Assembly (NCBI RefSeq): GCF_019219825.1
Contig: NZ_JAHUXH010000047.1
Span: 1 to 34,610 of the forward strand
DNA: 34,610 bases
Source: Streptomyces sp. TRM70350
Lineage (GTDB): Bacteria > Actinomycetota > Actinomycetes > Streptomycetales > Streptomycetaceae
Direction of reading: 5' to 3'
Shown: positions 1-8,283 of the stretch, one piece after another
Position numbering within the stretch: the stretch's first letter is position 1
Layout: each line of letters begins with the position of its first letter
Notes under the pieces: generated by a model
Database searches by the model: none
The model's input: only the letters and a program-made list of their open reading frames with translations
What the model was told of the DNA's origin: nothing
Translations under genes and position numbers: made by a program

Positions 1-635
1 GACGCGAGAACGGCATCGACCTCCGGCGTCAGCGCGGCGGCCAGCCGAGAGGCGGCGGGGCGGGTCTCGTCGCGCAGCGCGGCGACGGCGGTGAGCAGCA
101 CGGACCGCTCGCTGTCGGGCGTCCCTTCGGCGGCGCGTTCGTACAGTCGTGCGCCCTCCTCCAGGACCAGGTCCGTGTCGATCCCCGCGGGAATCTTGAT
201 CCGGGCGTGGTGGCGCCAGGTGCTGACGGGGTCGCCCCACGCCTCCACGGTGTACGTCCACAGGCCGGGCCGGCCGGCGGTGACGGTGGCGCCCCAGCGG
301 TCGGTGCCGGGGGCGAGTTCGCGCATCGGCGTCCAGGGGCCGGGCAGGCCGTCCGGATCCTTGAGCACGAGGTTGGCGGCGACCGCGTCATGGCCCTCGC
401 GGAACACGGTGGCCGAGATCTCGAACGTCTCGCCGGTGACCGCCTTGGCGGGCCGGCGCCCGTGCTGGACGATCGGGCGGACGTCGAGGACCGGTATGCG
501 CCCGATGGTGGTGACGTCGCCGCCGGAGGGTGACTCCGGGGCCGGTGAACCGGCGTCGACCGGGCGCACGGGACGTGCTGCGGTGCTGTCGGTGCTGGCT
601 GTCGGGGGTGCTGACGAGTGGTGCGTTGCGGGCAT
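1..635 (-). CDS. glgE: Alpha-1,4-glucan:maltose-1-phosphate maltosyltransferase, N-terminal part (runs off the window)
   Basis: GlgE transfers maltosyl units from maltose-1-phosphate to alpha-1,4-glucans in the cytoplasm, in the TreS-Pep2-GlgE-GlgB route to glycogen. Only the first 211 codons of what is normally a protein of about 660-700 residues are present; the frame is open to the window edge. After a low-complexity Ser/Thr/Pro/Ala leader of about 40 residues, the segment IGRIPVLDVRPIVQHGRRPAKA and the following WGATVTAGRPGLWTYTVEAW match the N-terminal beta-sandwich (DUF3416) region of GlgE. The ATG at 633-635 follows GGAACGGAGCGGTG, a fair Shine-Dalgarno. The catalytic GH13 barrel lies outside the window, so identity rests on the N-domain and on glgP 1.7 kb away. 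From memory treS, pep2 and glgB follow downstream. Confidence 0.88.
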   Translation of the reverse strand, partial: MPATHHSSAPPTASTDSTAARPVRPVDAGSPAPESPSGGDVTTIGRIPVLDVRPIVQHGRRPAKAVTGETFEISATVFREGHDAVAANLVLKDPDGLPGPWTPMRELAPGTDRWGATVTAGRPGLWTYTVEAWGDPVSTWRHHARIKIPAGIDTDLVLEEGARLYERAAEGTPDSERSVLLTAVAALRDETRPAASRLAAALTPEVDAVLA

Positions 636-764
636 CACCGCTCCGTTCCGCGTCAACTGGGTGGGCGGATGGCTGTGGGGAGGTGGGGTCGTGCGCGGGT
701 GTGCCTGTGGGGCGTACCGCAGGAGCCTTCCCACCCTATTCGGGTGGGCAATCCGGCACTTTGT

Positions 765-793
765 TAACTACTCACGCGTATGTCTACGCACAA
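765..793 (-). promoter_or_regulatory. Candidate glgE promoter
   Basis: On the minus strand TTGTGC (788-793) and TAGTTA (765-770) are separated by 17 bp. The predicted start near 758 gives a leader of about 120 nt before the glgE ATG. A perfect CCCACCC/GGGTGGG hairpin (730-748, 5-nt loop) would lie just inside that leader. The -35 match is weak. Confidence 0.35.
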
Positions 794-800
794 GACCGGC

Positions 801-819
801 CCCGTTCGGGATGAACGGG
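801..819 (-). terminator. Weak hairpin downstream of the subtilase gene
   Basis: CCCGTTC (801-807) and GAACGGG (813-819) form a 7-bp stem with a 5-nt loop, 33 nt beyond the stop of the minus-strand protease gene. There is no T tract. It may end protease transcription or only protect the 3' end. Confidence 0.3.
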
Positions 820-851
820 ACCGATGCCGGCACCAGGTCTGGAATGCGCCG

Positions 852-2054
852 CTACGACCGCGGTACTTGAAGAAGTTTGTTCGGTGAACCGAGGCCCCGC
901 CCGGAGACCTTCCCGGAGACCGCGCCCGCCACCAGCGCCTTGGCGACCTGCGCCGGTGTGGACTTCGGTCGGCCGGCCAGATGGAGCGCGGCCGCGCCCG
1001 CGGCGTGCGGCGACGCCATCGACGTACCGGAGAAGGTCGCCCGGGCGGTGTCGCTTTTGTGGCTCGCGGAGGTGATCGACACACCTGGCGCGAACAGGTC
1101 CAGGGCCGAGCCGTGGTTGGAGAACGACGGCCGGGCGTCGGTGCGGCTCGTGGCGCCGACGGTGATCGCCTCACGGACGCCCGCCGGGGAGTAGAGCCCG
1201 GCCGGGAGGCCGTCGTTGCCCGCCGCGACGGTGTACGTGACGCCGGACGCAATGGAGTTGCGTACGGCGGCGTCCAACTGGGCGTTGTGCAAGCCGCCCA
1301 GGCTGAGGTTGGCGACGGCCGGTTTGCGGGCGTGCTTGGTCACCCAGTCGATCCCGGCGATGACCTGGGCGGTCGTACCGCCGCCCGAGTCGTCGAGCAC
1401 GCGGACGGCGACGACCTTGGCCTTCTTGGCGATGCCGAGGCTCTGACCGGCGACGGTGGCGGCGACGTGCGTGCCGTGGCCGTTCCCGTCGCCCGCGGAC
1501 TTGTCCCCGCCGACGAAGTCCCAGCCGTAACCGGCCCGTCCGCCGAACTCCTTGTGGCTGATCCGGATCCCGGTGTCGATCACGTACACCGTGACCCCGC
1601 TGCCCGCCGACCGCGGCGCGGTGTAGCGCCCATCGAGCGGCAGGTTCGGCTGGTCGACGCGGTCCAGCCCCCAGGACGGCGGGTTCTTCTGGGTGTGCCC
1701 GGCGACCACGCGGGTGTCCTGGACGACGGAGGCGACGCGCGGATCGGCCGCGAGCCGTTGCGCCTGTCTGCCGTCGGCCCGTACGGCGAAGCCGTTCAGC
1801 GCGGTGCCGTAGACATGGCTGATTCTCACCCCGTACTGGTCGGCGATGCCCTGACCGTCCGCCGACGCGGCCGTCGTACCCCCCTCGAGTGTCACCACAT
1901 AGCTGCCGTGGACGGAACCGGGTGCTCCGGCCCCGACGATCCGCCCCTCCGGTGCGGCCTGCGCGGGCGGGATACCGGCCGAGAGGACCGCGGCACACGT
2001 CACCGCGGTCAGGCCCCCCACCCGGCGCAGACGCCACGTTCGCGTCCGTGCCAT
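852..2054 (-). CDS. Secreted subtilisin-like serine protease (S8 family)
   Basis: A 400-residue preproprotease. A signal peptide (Arg-rich start, hydrophobic LTAVTCAAVLSAG, AQA-A cleavage near residue 33) is followed by an I9-type inhibitor propeptide (about 45-118) and a peptidase S8 domain. The triad is visible as Asp160 (YVIDTG), His193 (GNGHGTHVA) and Ser345 (FSGTSMASPH), with oxyanion Asn280 (AAGND). Architecture and length are those of proteinase K-like Streptomyces subtilases. The start is the ATG at 2052-2054, preceded by AGGAGGGG 11 nt upstream; an in-frame ATG at 2189 would bury the signal peptide behind 45 polar residues. It sits between glgE and glgP on the glgE strand, but nothing in the sequence links it to glycogen metabolism. 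The substrate is unknown. Confidence 0.93.
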   Translation of the reverse strand: MARTRTWRLRRVGGLTAVTCAAVLSAGIPPAQAAPEGRIVGAGAPGSVHGSYVVTLEGGTTAASADGQGIADQYGVRISHVYGTALNGFAVRADGRQAQRLAADPRVASVVQDTRVVAGHTQKNPPSWGLDRVDQPNLPLDGRYTAPRSAGSGVTVYVIDTGIRISHKEFGGRAGYGWDFVGGDKSAGDGNGHGTHVAATVAGQSLGIAKKAKVVAVRVLDDSGGGTTAQVIAGIDWVTKHARKPAVANLSLGGLHNAQLDAAVRNSIASGVTYTVAAGNDGLPAGLYSPAGVREAITVGATSRTDARPSFSNHGSALDLFAPGVSITSASHKSDTARATFSGTSMASPHAAGAAALHLAGRPKSTPAQVAKALVAGAVSGKVSGRGLGSPNKLLQVPRS

Positions 2055-2275
2055 GGTCTGCGTTTCCCCTCCTCGCCTCGACGGCCGCCGACCCGCCCAC
2101 GCGGGCGCGGCACGCCGGTTGGCAGCCTCTCGTGCGGTGTGAACCACCACAAGGACGCGTGTGCGGGCGGAATCGGCCATATCGCCCACGGAAGGCGGAT
2201 GAAGGTCGTTTCAGGGCCGCGCCCGGAGTCGGCCACGGCGACGCCGGGTAGCCACTACCGTCGACATCGATGACG

Positions 2276-2297
2276 GGACGCACACCGCTGTGCGTCC
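2276..2297 (+). promoter_or_regulatory. Perfect hairpin or palindrome in the glgP leader
   Basis: GGACGCACA (2276-2284) pairs perfectly with TGTGCGTCC (2289-2297) over a CCGC tetraloop. It ends 26 nt before the glgP GTG start. It could be an mRNA leader hairpin or a DNA operator. The rest of the 269-bp divergent spacer between the protease and glgP (2055-2323) shows no other strong signal. Confidence 0.5.
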
Positions 2298-2323
2298 TTC
2301 TCCGCACGCTGAGAAGGTGGAAT

Positions 2324-4942
2324 GTGAAGGCGATCCGTCGATTCACCGTCCGACCCGTTCTCCCCGGACCCCTCCGGCCGCTCAGTGATCTGGCGCGGAA
2401 TCTGCGCTGGTCCTGGCACACGGAGACGCGCGAGCTGTTCCAGTCCGTCGACCCGGAGCGGTGGGCCGCGTCGGGCGGTGACCCGGTTCGGCTGCTGGGC
2501 AGCGTCCCGCCCGCGCGGCTCGCCGAGCTGGCCGAGGACCGCCGCTTTCTGCGCCGGCTGACCACCGTCGCCGACGACCTGGGCGACTACGTCACCGGGG
2601 AGCGCTGGTATCAGGCGCAGTCCGGTGAACTGCCCACCGCCGTCGCGTACTTCTCCCCGGAGTTCGGCATCACCGCAGCCCTGCCGCAGTACTCCGGCGG
2701 CCTGGGCATCCTCGCCGGTGACCACCTCAAGGCGGCCAGCGACCTCGGCGTACCGCTGATCGGGGTGGGGCTGCTCTACCGGCACGGCTACTTCCGGCAG
2801 ACCCTCTCCCGGGACGGCTGGCAGCAGGAGCACTACCCCGTCCTCGACCCCAACGAGCTGCCCCTCGTCCTGCTCAAGGAGGAGGACGAGACGCCCGCCC
2901 AGGTCACCCTCGCCCTGCCCGGCGGCCGGCAGCTGCGCGCCCGGATCTGGCTGGCCCAGGTCGGCCGGGTGCCGCTGCTGATGCTGGACTCGGACGTCGA
3001 GGAGAACGACCTCGGTGAGCGGGGCGTGACCGACCGGTTGTACGGCGGTGGCAGCGAGCATCGGCTGCTGCAGGAGATGCTGCTGGGGATAGGGGGTGTG
3101 CGGGCCGTGCGGACGTACTGCCGGCTCACCGGGCATCCCGAGCCCGAGGTCTTTCACACCAACGAGGGGCACGCAGGGTTCCTGGGGCTGGAGCGGATCG
3201 CGGAACTCGTCGACGACGGGCTCGACTTCGACTCCGGGCTGGAGGCCGTCCGCGCCGGTACCGTCTTCACCACCCACACGCCCGTCCCGGCCGGTATCGA
3301 CCGCTTCGACCGGGAGCTGGTGGCCCGGCACTTCGGGCCCGACGCCGAACTCCCGCGCATCGACGTCGAGCGCATCCTCCGGCTCGGCATGGAGACGTAT
3401 CCGGGCGGGGAGCCCAACCTGTTCAACATGGCCGTGATGGGGCTGCGCCTGGCCCAGCGCGCCAACGGTGTCTCTCTGCTGCACGGCAATGTCAGCCGGG
3501 AGATGTTCTCCGGGCTCTGGCCGGGATTCGACCCCGACGAGGTGCCGATCACCTCCGTCACCAACGGCGTGCACGCCCCGACCTGGATCGCCCCCGAGGT
3601 CTTCCGGCTCGGCGCCCGGCAGGTCGGCGCCCAGCGCGCCGAGGACGCCTTCACCGGCGGCGCCGAGGACCGCTGGGACGCCGTCGCCGACATCCCCGCC
3701 CAGGACATCTGGGAGCTGCGCCGCACCCTGCGGGAGCAGCTGGTGACCGAGGTACGGGAGCGGCTGCGGGCCTCCTGGCGGCAGCGCGGGGCCGGAACCG
3801 CCGAGTTGGGCTGGATCGACGGCGTCCTCGACCCGGACGTCCTCACCATCGGGTTCGCGCGCCGCGTCCCGTCGTACAAACGTCTGACGCTGATGCTGCG
3901 CGACCGTGACCGACTGATGGACCTGCTGCTGCACCCCGAGCGGCCGATCCAGATCGTCGTCGCGGGCAAGGCGCATCCGGCCGACGACGGCGGCAAGCGG
4001 CTGATCCAGGAGCTGGTGCGGTTCGCCGACGACCCGCGGGTGCGGCACCGGATCGTGTTCCTGCCCGACTACGGCATGGCGATGGCGCAGAAGCTCTACC
4101 CCGGCTGCGACATCTGGCTGAACAACCCCCTGCGTCCCCTGGAGGCCTGCGGCACCAGCGGCATGAAGGCGGCGCTCAACGGCTGCCTCAACCTCTCCGT
4201 GCTGGACGGCTGGTGGGACGAGTGGTTCCAGCCCGACTTCGGCTGGGCGATCCCGACCGCCGACGGCGCGGGCACCGACCCCGACCGCCGCGACGCCATC
4301 GAGGCGGCGGCGCTGTACGACCTGCTCGAACAGCGGATCACCCCCCGCTTCTACGAGCGCGGCCCCGGCGGCCTGCCCGACCGCTGGATCGAGATGGTCC
4401 GCCAGACGCTCATGCTGCTCGGCCCGAAGGTGCTGGCGGGCCGGATGGTCGGCGAGTACGTCGAGCGGCTGTACGCCCCCGCCGCCCGCGCCCACCGCGC
4501 GATGGACTTGGACTCGGCGCGGGAACTGGCCGAGTGGAAGGCCCGGTTGCGCGGGTCCTGGCACGGCGTGCGCGTGGACCACGTCGAGACCTCCGCCACC
4601 ACGGCCACGGCGGAACTCGGCTCCACTCTCACCCTCCGCGTCCGCGTCGCCCTCGGCGACCTCGCCCCCGACGACGTGGAGGTCCAGGCGGTCTCCGGCC
4701 GTGTGGACTCCGAGGACCGCATCGCCGACGCGTCGACGGTGCCGCTGAAACCGGCGGGCGGACCGGATCCGGAGGGCCGGTGGGTGTACGAGGGTCCGCT
4801 GTCCCTGGACCGGACGGGGCCGTACGGCTACACGGTACGGATCCTGCCCGCGCACCGACTGCTGGCGACGAGCGCGGAGCTGGGGCTGGTGGCGGTGCCG
4901 TCGGAGGATGTGGTGGAGGGGGCGGGGGTGTTGCTGAGGTAG
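2324..4942 (+). CDS. glgP: Glycogen/alpha-glucan phosphorylase
   Basis: The PLP enzyme splits alpha-1,4-glucans with phosphate to glucose-1-phosphate in the cytoplasm. The 872-residue protein has a DUF3417 N-domain (VKAIRRFTVRP..., RPLSDLARNLRWSW, roughly 1-105) and then the GT35 phosphorylase core. The PLP-lysine motif GTSGMKAALNG is at Lys615. This is the actinobacterial or MalP-like type with DUF3417, not the shorter E. coli GlgP. GTG 2324 is preferred because AAGGTGG lies 4-6 nt upstream; an ATG at 2270 adds 18 residues in frame but has no ribosome site. Its place beside glgE suggests coordinated glycogen breakdown and maltosyl-based synthesis. It is transcribed away from glgE and the protease and ends at a bidirectional terminator shared with helD. 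Confidence 0.94.
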   Translation: MKAIRRFTVRPVLPGPLRPLSDLARNLRWSWHTETRELFQSVDPERWAASGGDPVRLLGSVPPARLAELAEDRRFLRRLTTVADDLGDYVTGERWYQAQSGELPTAVAYFSPEFGITAALPQYSGGLGILAGDHLKAASDLGVPLIGVGLLYRHGYFRQTLSRDGWQQEHYPVLDPNELPLVLLKEEDETPAQVTLALPGGRQLRARIWLAQVGRVPLLMLDSDVEENDLGERGVTDRLYGGGSEHRLLQEMLLGIGGVRAVRTYCRLTGHPEPEVFHTNEGHAGFLGLERIAELVDDGLDFDSGLEAVRAGTVFTTHTPVPAGIDRFDRELVARHFGPDAELPRIDVERILRLGMETYPGGEPNLFNMAVMGLRLAQRANGVSLLHGNVSREMFSGLWPGFDPDEVPITSVTNGVHAPTWIAPEVFRLGARQVGAQRAEDAFTGGAEDRWDAVADIPAQDIWELRRTLREQLVTEVRERLRASWRQRGAGTAELGWIDGVLDPDVLTIGFARRVPSYKRLTLMLRDRDRLMDLLLHPERPIQIVVAGKAHPADDGGKRLIQELVRFADDPRVRHRIVFLPDYGMAMAQKLYPGCDIWLNNPLRPLEACGTSGMKAALNGCLNLSVLDGWWDEWFQPDFGWAIPTADGAGTDPDRRDAIEAAALYDLLEQRITPRFYERGPGGLPDRWIEMVRQTLMLLGPKVLAGRMVGEYVERLYAPAARAHRAMDLDSARELAEWKARLRGSWHGVRVDHVETSATTATAELGSTLTLRVRVALGDLAPDDVEVQAVSGRVDSEDRIADASTVPLKPAGGPDPEGRWVYEGPLSLDRTGPYGYTVRILPAHRLLATSAELGLVAVPSEDVVEGAGVLLR

Positions 4943-4963
4943 GCCTCGCCCCGGTGCACGCCA

Positions 4964-4999
4964 GGGCCGCTTCCTGAGGTGCTGCCAGGGAAGCGGCCC
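4964..4999. terminator. Bidirectional terminator between glgP and helD
   Basis: An 11-bp perfect stem, GGGCCGCTTCC (4964-4974) with GGAAGCGGCCC (4989-4999), and a 14-nt loop. It sits in the 77-bp gap between two convergent genes (stops at 4942 and 5020). There is no long T tract on either side, as is common in Streptomyces. Confidence 0.75.
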
Positions 5000-5019
5000 G
5001 TCCGGGGCTCCAGTGGCGG

Positions 5020-7284
5020 TCAGGCCGACGTCCGCGGCTGCTCGGCCAGCCCTCGCGGCAGCGGACCCGTGTGCAGCACCCCCAGCCGCTGCGTCGCGCG
5101 GGTCAGGGCGACGTACAGGTCGCTCGTGCCGTACCGGCCCGGCTCGACGACCAGCACCGAGTCGAACTCCAGGCCCTTGGCCTGACGCGGGTCCAGCAGG
5201 ACCACCGTGCGCGTCAGGTCGGGCTCGGCGCCCGCCGTCACACCGTCCAGGTGGGCGGCGAGGCGCCGGTGCAGGTCGCGCGGGGCGATGACGGCCAGCC
5301 GGCCCTCGGCCGGGGTGAGTTCCCCGACCGCCTTGGCGACCGCGCCGGGCAGGTCGTCGGTGGCGCGGATCCAGGGACGTACGCCTGTGGACCGTACGGA
5401 ACTCGGCGGTTCGAAGTCCGGGTCCTCGGCCCGTACGACCGCCGCCGCGAGGTCCATGATCTCGGCGGGGGTGCGGTAGTTGACGCCCAGGCGCGTGTGC
5501 GCCCAGCGGTCCTCGACATAGGGCTGAAGGATCGTCGACCAGGAGCCGACCCCCGCCGCCTCCGCCGTCTGCGCCGGATCGCCGACCAGCGTCATCGACC
5601 GCGTCGGGCTGCGCCGCATCAGCAGCCGCCACGCCATCGGCGACAGCTCCTGCGCCTCGTCGACGATGATGTGCCCGAACGCCCAGGTACGGTCGGCCGC
5701 CGCCCGCTCGGCGGCGCTGCGGTGGTCGTCCGCCTCGTGCCGCTCGGCGAACCGCTCGGCGTCGATGATGTCGTGCGCCGACAGCACCTCGCTGTGCTCG
5801 TCGTCCTTGTCCTCGAACTCGTACGTCCGGGACGCGTACGACACGTCCAGCACGCCCTGCGCGTACGACACCTGCCGCTCCCGCTCGCGTTCCGCCCGCG
5901 CCCGCGCCACCCGGTCGTCCTCACCGAGCAGTTCGGCCGCCTCGTCGAGCAGCGGTACGTCCGCCACGGTCCACGCCCGCGTCACCGGCCGCCGGATGGC
6001 GGCGGCGTCGGCGTCGCCGACGTACCCCTCGGGCTCGGCGAGGAAGTCGGCGACCAGCCGTTGCGGCGTGAGGACCGGCCAGAGCTGGTCGATGGCGGAC
6101 CAGACCTCGGGGTTCTCGGCGAGGTCGTCGCGGATCTGGGTGATGTCGCTGGCGTCGAGGAGGTTGGAGCCGTCGTAGGGGTCGGTGCCGACCCGCTCGG
6201 CGTACAGCTCGGTGAGCGTGTTGAGGATGTGCCCCTCGAAGTGCTCGCGGGCCGCGTTGTGCGGCAGCTTCGCAGCGCGGGTCCGCTCACGGGCGACGCC
6301 GACGAGACCGTCGTCGAGCATCAGGATCTCGCGGTCGTGCTCGATCGCGATGACCGGCTCGGGCAGCGCCTGCCGGTCGCGTACGACCGCGGCGAGTACG
6401 TCCGCCATCTCGGCGCGGCCCTTGACCGCGGCCGCCTCCGGGGTGTCGGTCGCCGTCGCCCGCACGCCGGGGAAGAGTTCGCCGACCGTCGACAGCAGCA
6501 CGCCGGTCTCGCCCAGCGAGGGCAGCACCTCGCCGATGTAGCCGAGGAAGGCGGGGTTGGGGCCGACGATGAGGACGGCTCGCTGGGCGAGCAGTTCCCG
6601 GTGTTCGTACAGCAGATACGCCGCCCGGTGCAGGGCCACCGCCGTCTTGCCGGTGCCGGGGCCGCCCTCCACCACCAGCACGCCGCGGTGCGGTGCGCGG
6701 ATGATCTCGTCCTGCTCGGCCTGGATGGTCTGCACGATGTCGGCCATCCGGCCGGTGCGCGCGGAGTTCAGCGCGGCGAGCAGGACGGCGTCCCCGCTGG
6801 GGTCCTCGTAACCGGTCCTGGTGGCGTCGTCGACGTCGAGGAACTCGTCGTGCAGGGCGGTGACACGGCGGCCGTCGGTGGCGATGTGCCGGCGGCGGCT
6901 GAGGCCCATCGGGGTGTGGCCGGTGGCCAGGTAGAAGGGGCGGGCGACCTCGGCCCGCCAGTCGATCAGGATCGGGGTGCGCTCGGCGTCGTCGGCGCGC
7001 AGGCCGATCCGGCCGATGTGGTGACTGGCGCCTGATGGGGAGAGGTCGATCCGGCCGAAGCAGAGCGAGCCGTCCACCGCGTTCAGCGCGGCGAGCAGCC
7101 CGGAGCGCTCGGCGACCAGGATGTCCCGCTCCAGGCGGGCCTGCATCGGCTTGTCGCCCTGTGCGAGCGCGTCCGTGACGGAGGCCTCGGCGTCGCCGCG
7201 CAGCGCGTCGACGCGCGCGTACAGGTCGTCGATGAATTCCTGCTCGCGGCGCATTTCGTCGTCTGGAATTCCGCTGTTTGACAA
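5020..7284 (-). CDS. helD: HelD-type UvrD/Rep-like ATPase (RNA polymerase recycling factor)
   Basis: A 754-residue superfamily-1 ATPase. An N-terminal charged, probably coiled-coil arm (about 8-65) precedes the ATPase core with Walker A GGPGTGKT (207-214), the motif II segment IIVDEAQELSP and GDPAQT; the C-terminal core ends in VALTRATQRLGVLH. HelD proteins of actinobacteria enter the secondary and main channels of RNA polymerase and release it from nucleic acid; the family is often annotated as DNA helicase. The start is TTG 7282-7284, with GGGAG five nt upstream; the next in-frame start (ATG 7254) has no ribosome site. It is monocistronic by context, between terminators on both sides. Family assignment is firm; RNA polymerase recycling is inferred from characterised homologues. 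Confidence 0.88.
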   Translation of the reverse strand: MSNSGIPDDEMRREQEFIDDLYARVDALRGDAEASVTDALAQGDKPMQARLERDILVAERSGLLAALNAVDGSLCFGRIDLSPSGASHHIGRIGLRADDAERTPILIDWRAEVARPFYLATGHTPMGLSRRRHIATDGRRVTALHDEFLDVDDATRTGYEDPSGDAVLLAALNSARTGRMADIVQTIQAEQDEIIRAPHRGVLVVEGGPGTGKTAVALHRAAYLLYEHRELLAQRAVLIVGPNPAFLGYIGEVLPSLGETGVLLSTVGELFPGVRATATDTPEAAAVKGRAEMADVLAAVVRDRQALPEPVIAIEHDREILMLDDGLVGVARERTRAAKLPHNAAREHFEGHILNTLTELYAERVGTDPYDGSNLLDASDITQIRDDLAENPEVWSAIDQLWPVLTPQRLVADFLAEPEGYVGDADAAAIRRPVTRAWTVADVPLLDEAAELLGEDDRVARARAERERERQVSYAQGVLDVSYASRTYEFEDKDDEHSEVLSAHDIIDAERFAERHEADDHRSAAERAAADRTWAFGHIIVDEAQELSPMAWRLLMRRSPTRSMTLVGDPAQTAEAAGVGSWSTILQPYVEDRWAHTRLGVNYRTPAEIMDLAAAVVRAEDPDFEPPSSVRSTGVRPWIRATDDLPGAVAKAVGELTPAEGRLAVIAPRDLHRRLAAHLDGVTAGAEPDLTRTVVLLDPRQAKGLEFDSVLVVEPGRYGTSDLYVALTRATQRLGVLHTGPLPRGLAEQPRTSA

Positions 7285-7371
7285 TTCCGCTCCCGCCCGG
7301 ATACACTGTGCCTACTGAACTTCTCCGCGACCCGATTCCCGCGAAGTCGCGAATCATTGAATATACGCAAG

Positions 7372-7405
7372 GAAATCCCCCGAGCGCAATTGCTCGGGGG
7401 ATTTC
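7372..7405 (-). terminator. Strong terminator after the MerR-thioredoxin operon
   Basis: A 14-bp perfect stem (7372-7385 with 7392-7405, arms GAAATCCCCCGAGC and its complement) with a 6-nt loop GCAATT. It lies 32 nt past the thioredoxin stop and insulates helD from that operon. On the plus strand it is followed by TTTAC, so it may work both ways. Confidence 0.85.
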
Positions 7406-7437
7406 TTTACGTCTCGGCGTGTGTTCAGGTCATCAGG

Positions 7438-7755
7438 TCACAGCGCGTCGGAGATCTCCTCCAGGAGCCGCCGCTTGGGCCTGGCCCCCACCATGGACTT
7501 CACCGGCTCACCGCCGCGGAAGACCATGAAGGTCGGCATGGACAGCACCTTGTAGGCGTGGGTGGTCTCCGGGTTGTGGTCCACGTCCAGCTGCACCACT
7601 TTCAGCCGCTCCGCCTCCTCGGCGGCCACCGCCCTGAGCACGGGCGCCATCTGCTTGCACGGCGGGCACCAGTCGGCGGTGAACTCCACCAGCACGGGCC
7701 GGTCCGCGCCCAGCACCTCCGTCGCGAAGTCCGCGTCCGTCACGTCGTTCACCAC
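7438..7755 (-). CDS. Thioredoxin
   Basis: A 105-residue cytoplasmic thiol-disulfide oxidoreductase with the complete thioredoxin fold. The active site is DWCPPCK (Cys30, Cys33), a CPPC variant of the usual CGPC, and the cis-proline loop is SMPTFMVF. Two adjacent GTG codons (7755 and 7752) are possible starts, with GGGAGGG 5-8 nt upstream inside the end of merR. The merR stop TGA (7749-7751) overlaps this start, so the two are translationally coupled. It probably helps reduce the thiol or metal stress sensed by the MerR protein. Streptomyces carry several thioredoxins; this is the one beside helD. Confidence 0.9.
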   Translation of the reverse strand: MVNDVTDADFATEVLGADRPVLVEFTADWCPPCKQMAPVLRAVAAEEAERLKVVQLDVDHNPETTHAYKVLSMPTFMVFRGGEPVKSMVGARPKRRLLEEISDAL

Positions 7756-8129
7756 TGTTGCCCTCCCAGTTCGCACTTCGGATCCTCGGCGAGTGCCAGC
7801 CGCACCCCGATCTGCGCCCGCACGGCCTGCAACTCGCCGATCAGCGCGTCGAGTTCCTCCAGCTTGCGCCGGTAGACCGCGAGCGAGGCGGGGCACAAGT
7901 CGCCCTCGGGGTGCCCGGCCCGCAGACACTCCACGAAGGGCCGCGTCTCCTCCAGGTCGAACCCGAAGTCCTGCAGCGTCCTGATCTGCCGCAGCAGCTT
8001 CAGGTCCCGCTCGTCGTAGTCCCGGTAGCCGTTCGCGTCCCGACGCGCGGGCAGCAGCCCACGCGCCTCGTAGTAGCGGAGCGTCCGCGTGGTGGTCCCG
8101 GCCCGTTCGGCCAGCTCGCCGATTCGCAT
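7749..8129 (-). CDS. MerR-family transcriptional regulator of the thioredoxin operon
   Basis: A 126-residue regulator. The MerR winged helix occupies residues 1-70 (MRIGELAERAG, TRTLRYYEARGLLPARR, NGYRDYD), followed by a dimerisation helix. Three cysteines (in VECLRAGH, GDLCPASLA and near the C-terminus in KCELGG) could serve as thiol or metal ligands; the first two lie where MerR proteins bind effectors. The start is ATG 8127-8129. A -10 box ends 7 nt before it, so the transcript is probably leaderless; longer upstream frames are Pro/Arg-rich noise through a terminator. It overlaps the thioredoxin start and has a classic MerR operator in its own promoter, so autoregulation is expected. The inducer (thiol stress, metal or electrophile) cannot be told from the sequence. 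Confidence 0.9.
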   Translation of the reverse strand: MRIGELAERAGTTTRTLRYYEARGLLPARRDANGYRDYDERDLKLLRQIRTLQDFGFDLEETRPFVECLRAGHPEGDLCPASLAVYRRKLEELDALIGELQAVRAQIGVRLALAEDPKCELGGQQW

Positions 8130-8136
8130 GTGGAGG

Positions 8137-8167
8137 AACGTAAGCCTTGACGCCGACGTCAAGGCAA
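8137..8167 (-). promoter_or_regulatory. MerR-type promoter with 19-bp spacer and operator palindrome
   Basis: On the minus strand TTGCCT (8162-8167) and TACGTT (8137-8142) are 19 bp apart, the over-long spacer typical of MerR-activated promoters. The spacer holds most of a perfect inverted repeat, GCCTTGACG-N4-CGTCAAGGC (8144-8165). The -10 ends 7 nt before the merR ATG, so transcription should start at the start codon. Confidence 0.8.
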
Positions 8168-8173
8168 GGGTGA

Positions 8174-8217
8174 GCCCGGGCGGCTGAGCGACGGGGGAGC
8201 ATCTCAGCCGCCCGGGC
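8174..8217 (-). terminator. Terminator downstream of dctA
   Basis: A 15-bp perfect stem, GCCCGGGCGGCTGAG (8174-8188) and its complement (8203-8217), with a 14-nt loop. It is 66 nt past the dctA stop and just upstream of the merR promoter, isolating the two units. The spacer 8218-8280 is G-run-rich on the plus strand. Confidence 0.8.
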
Positions 8218-8283
8218 GTGGGGGGAGGTGGCACCCGGGGTGGGGGGTGGTACCGGTGTGGGGGAAGGTGGTATCCCGCGGGA

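Noticed and set aside
2255..5632. 1125-codon open frame antisense to glgP and the end of helD
   Set aside because: Composition is Gly/Ala/Arg/Pro/Val noise, it lies exactly opposite well-identified glgP, and long antisense frames are common in very high-GC DNA.
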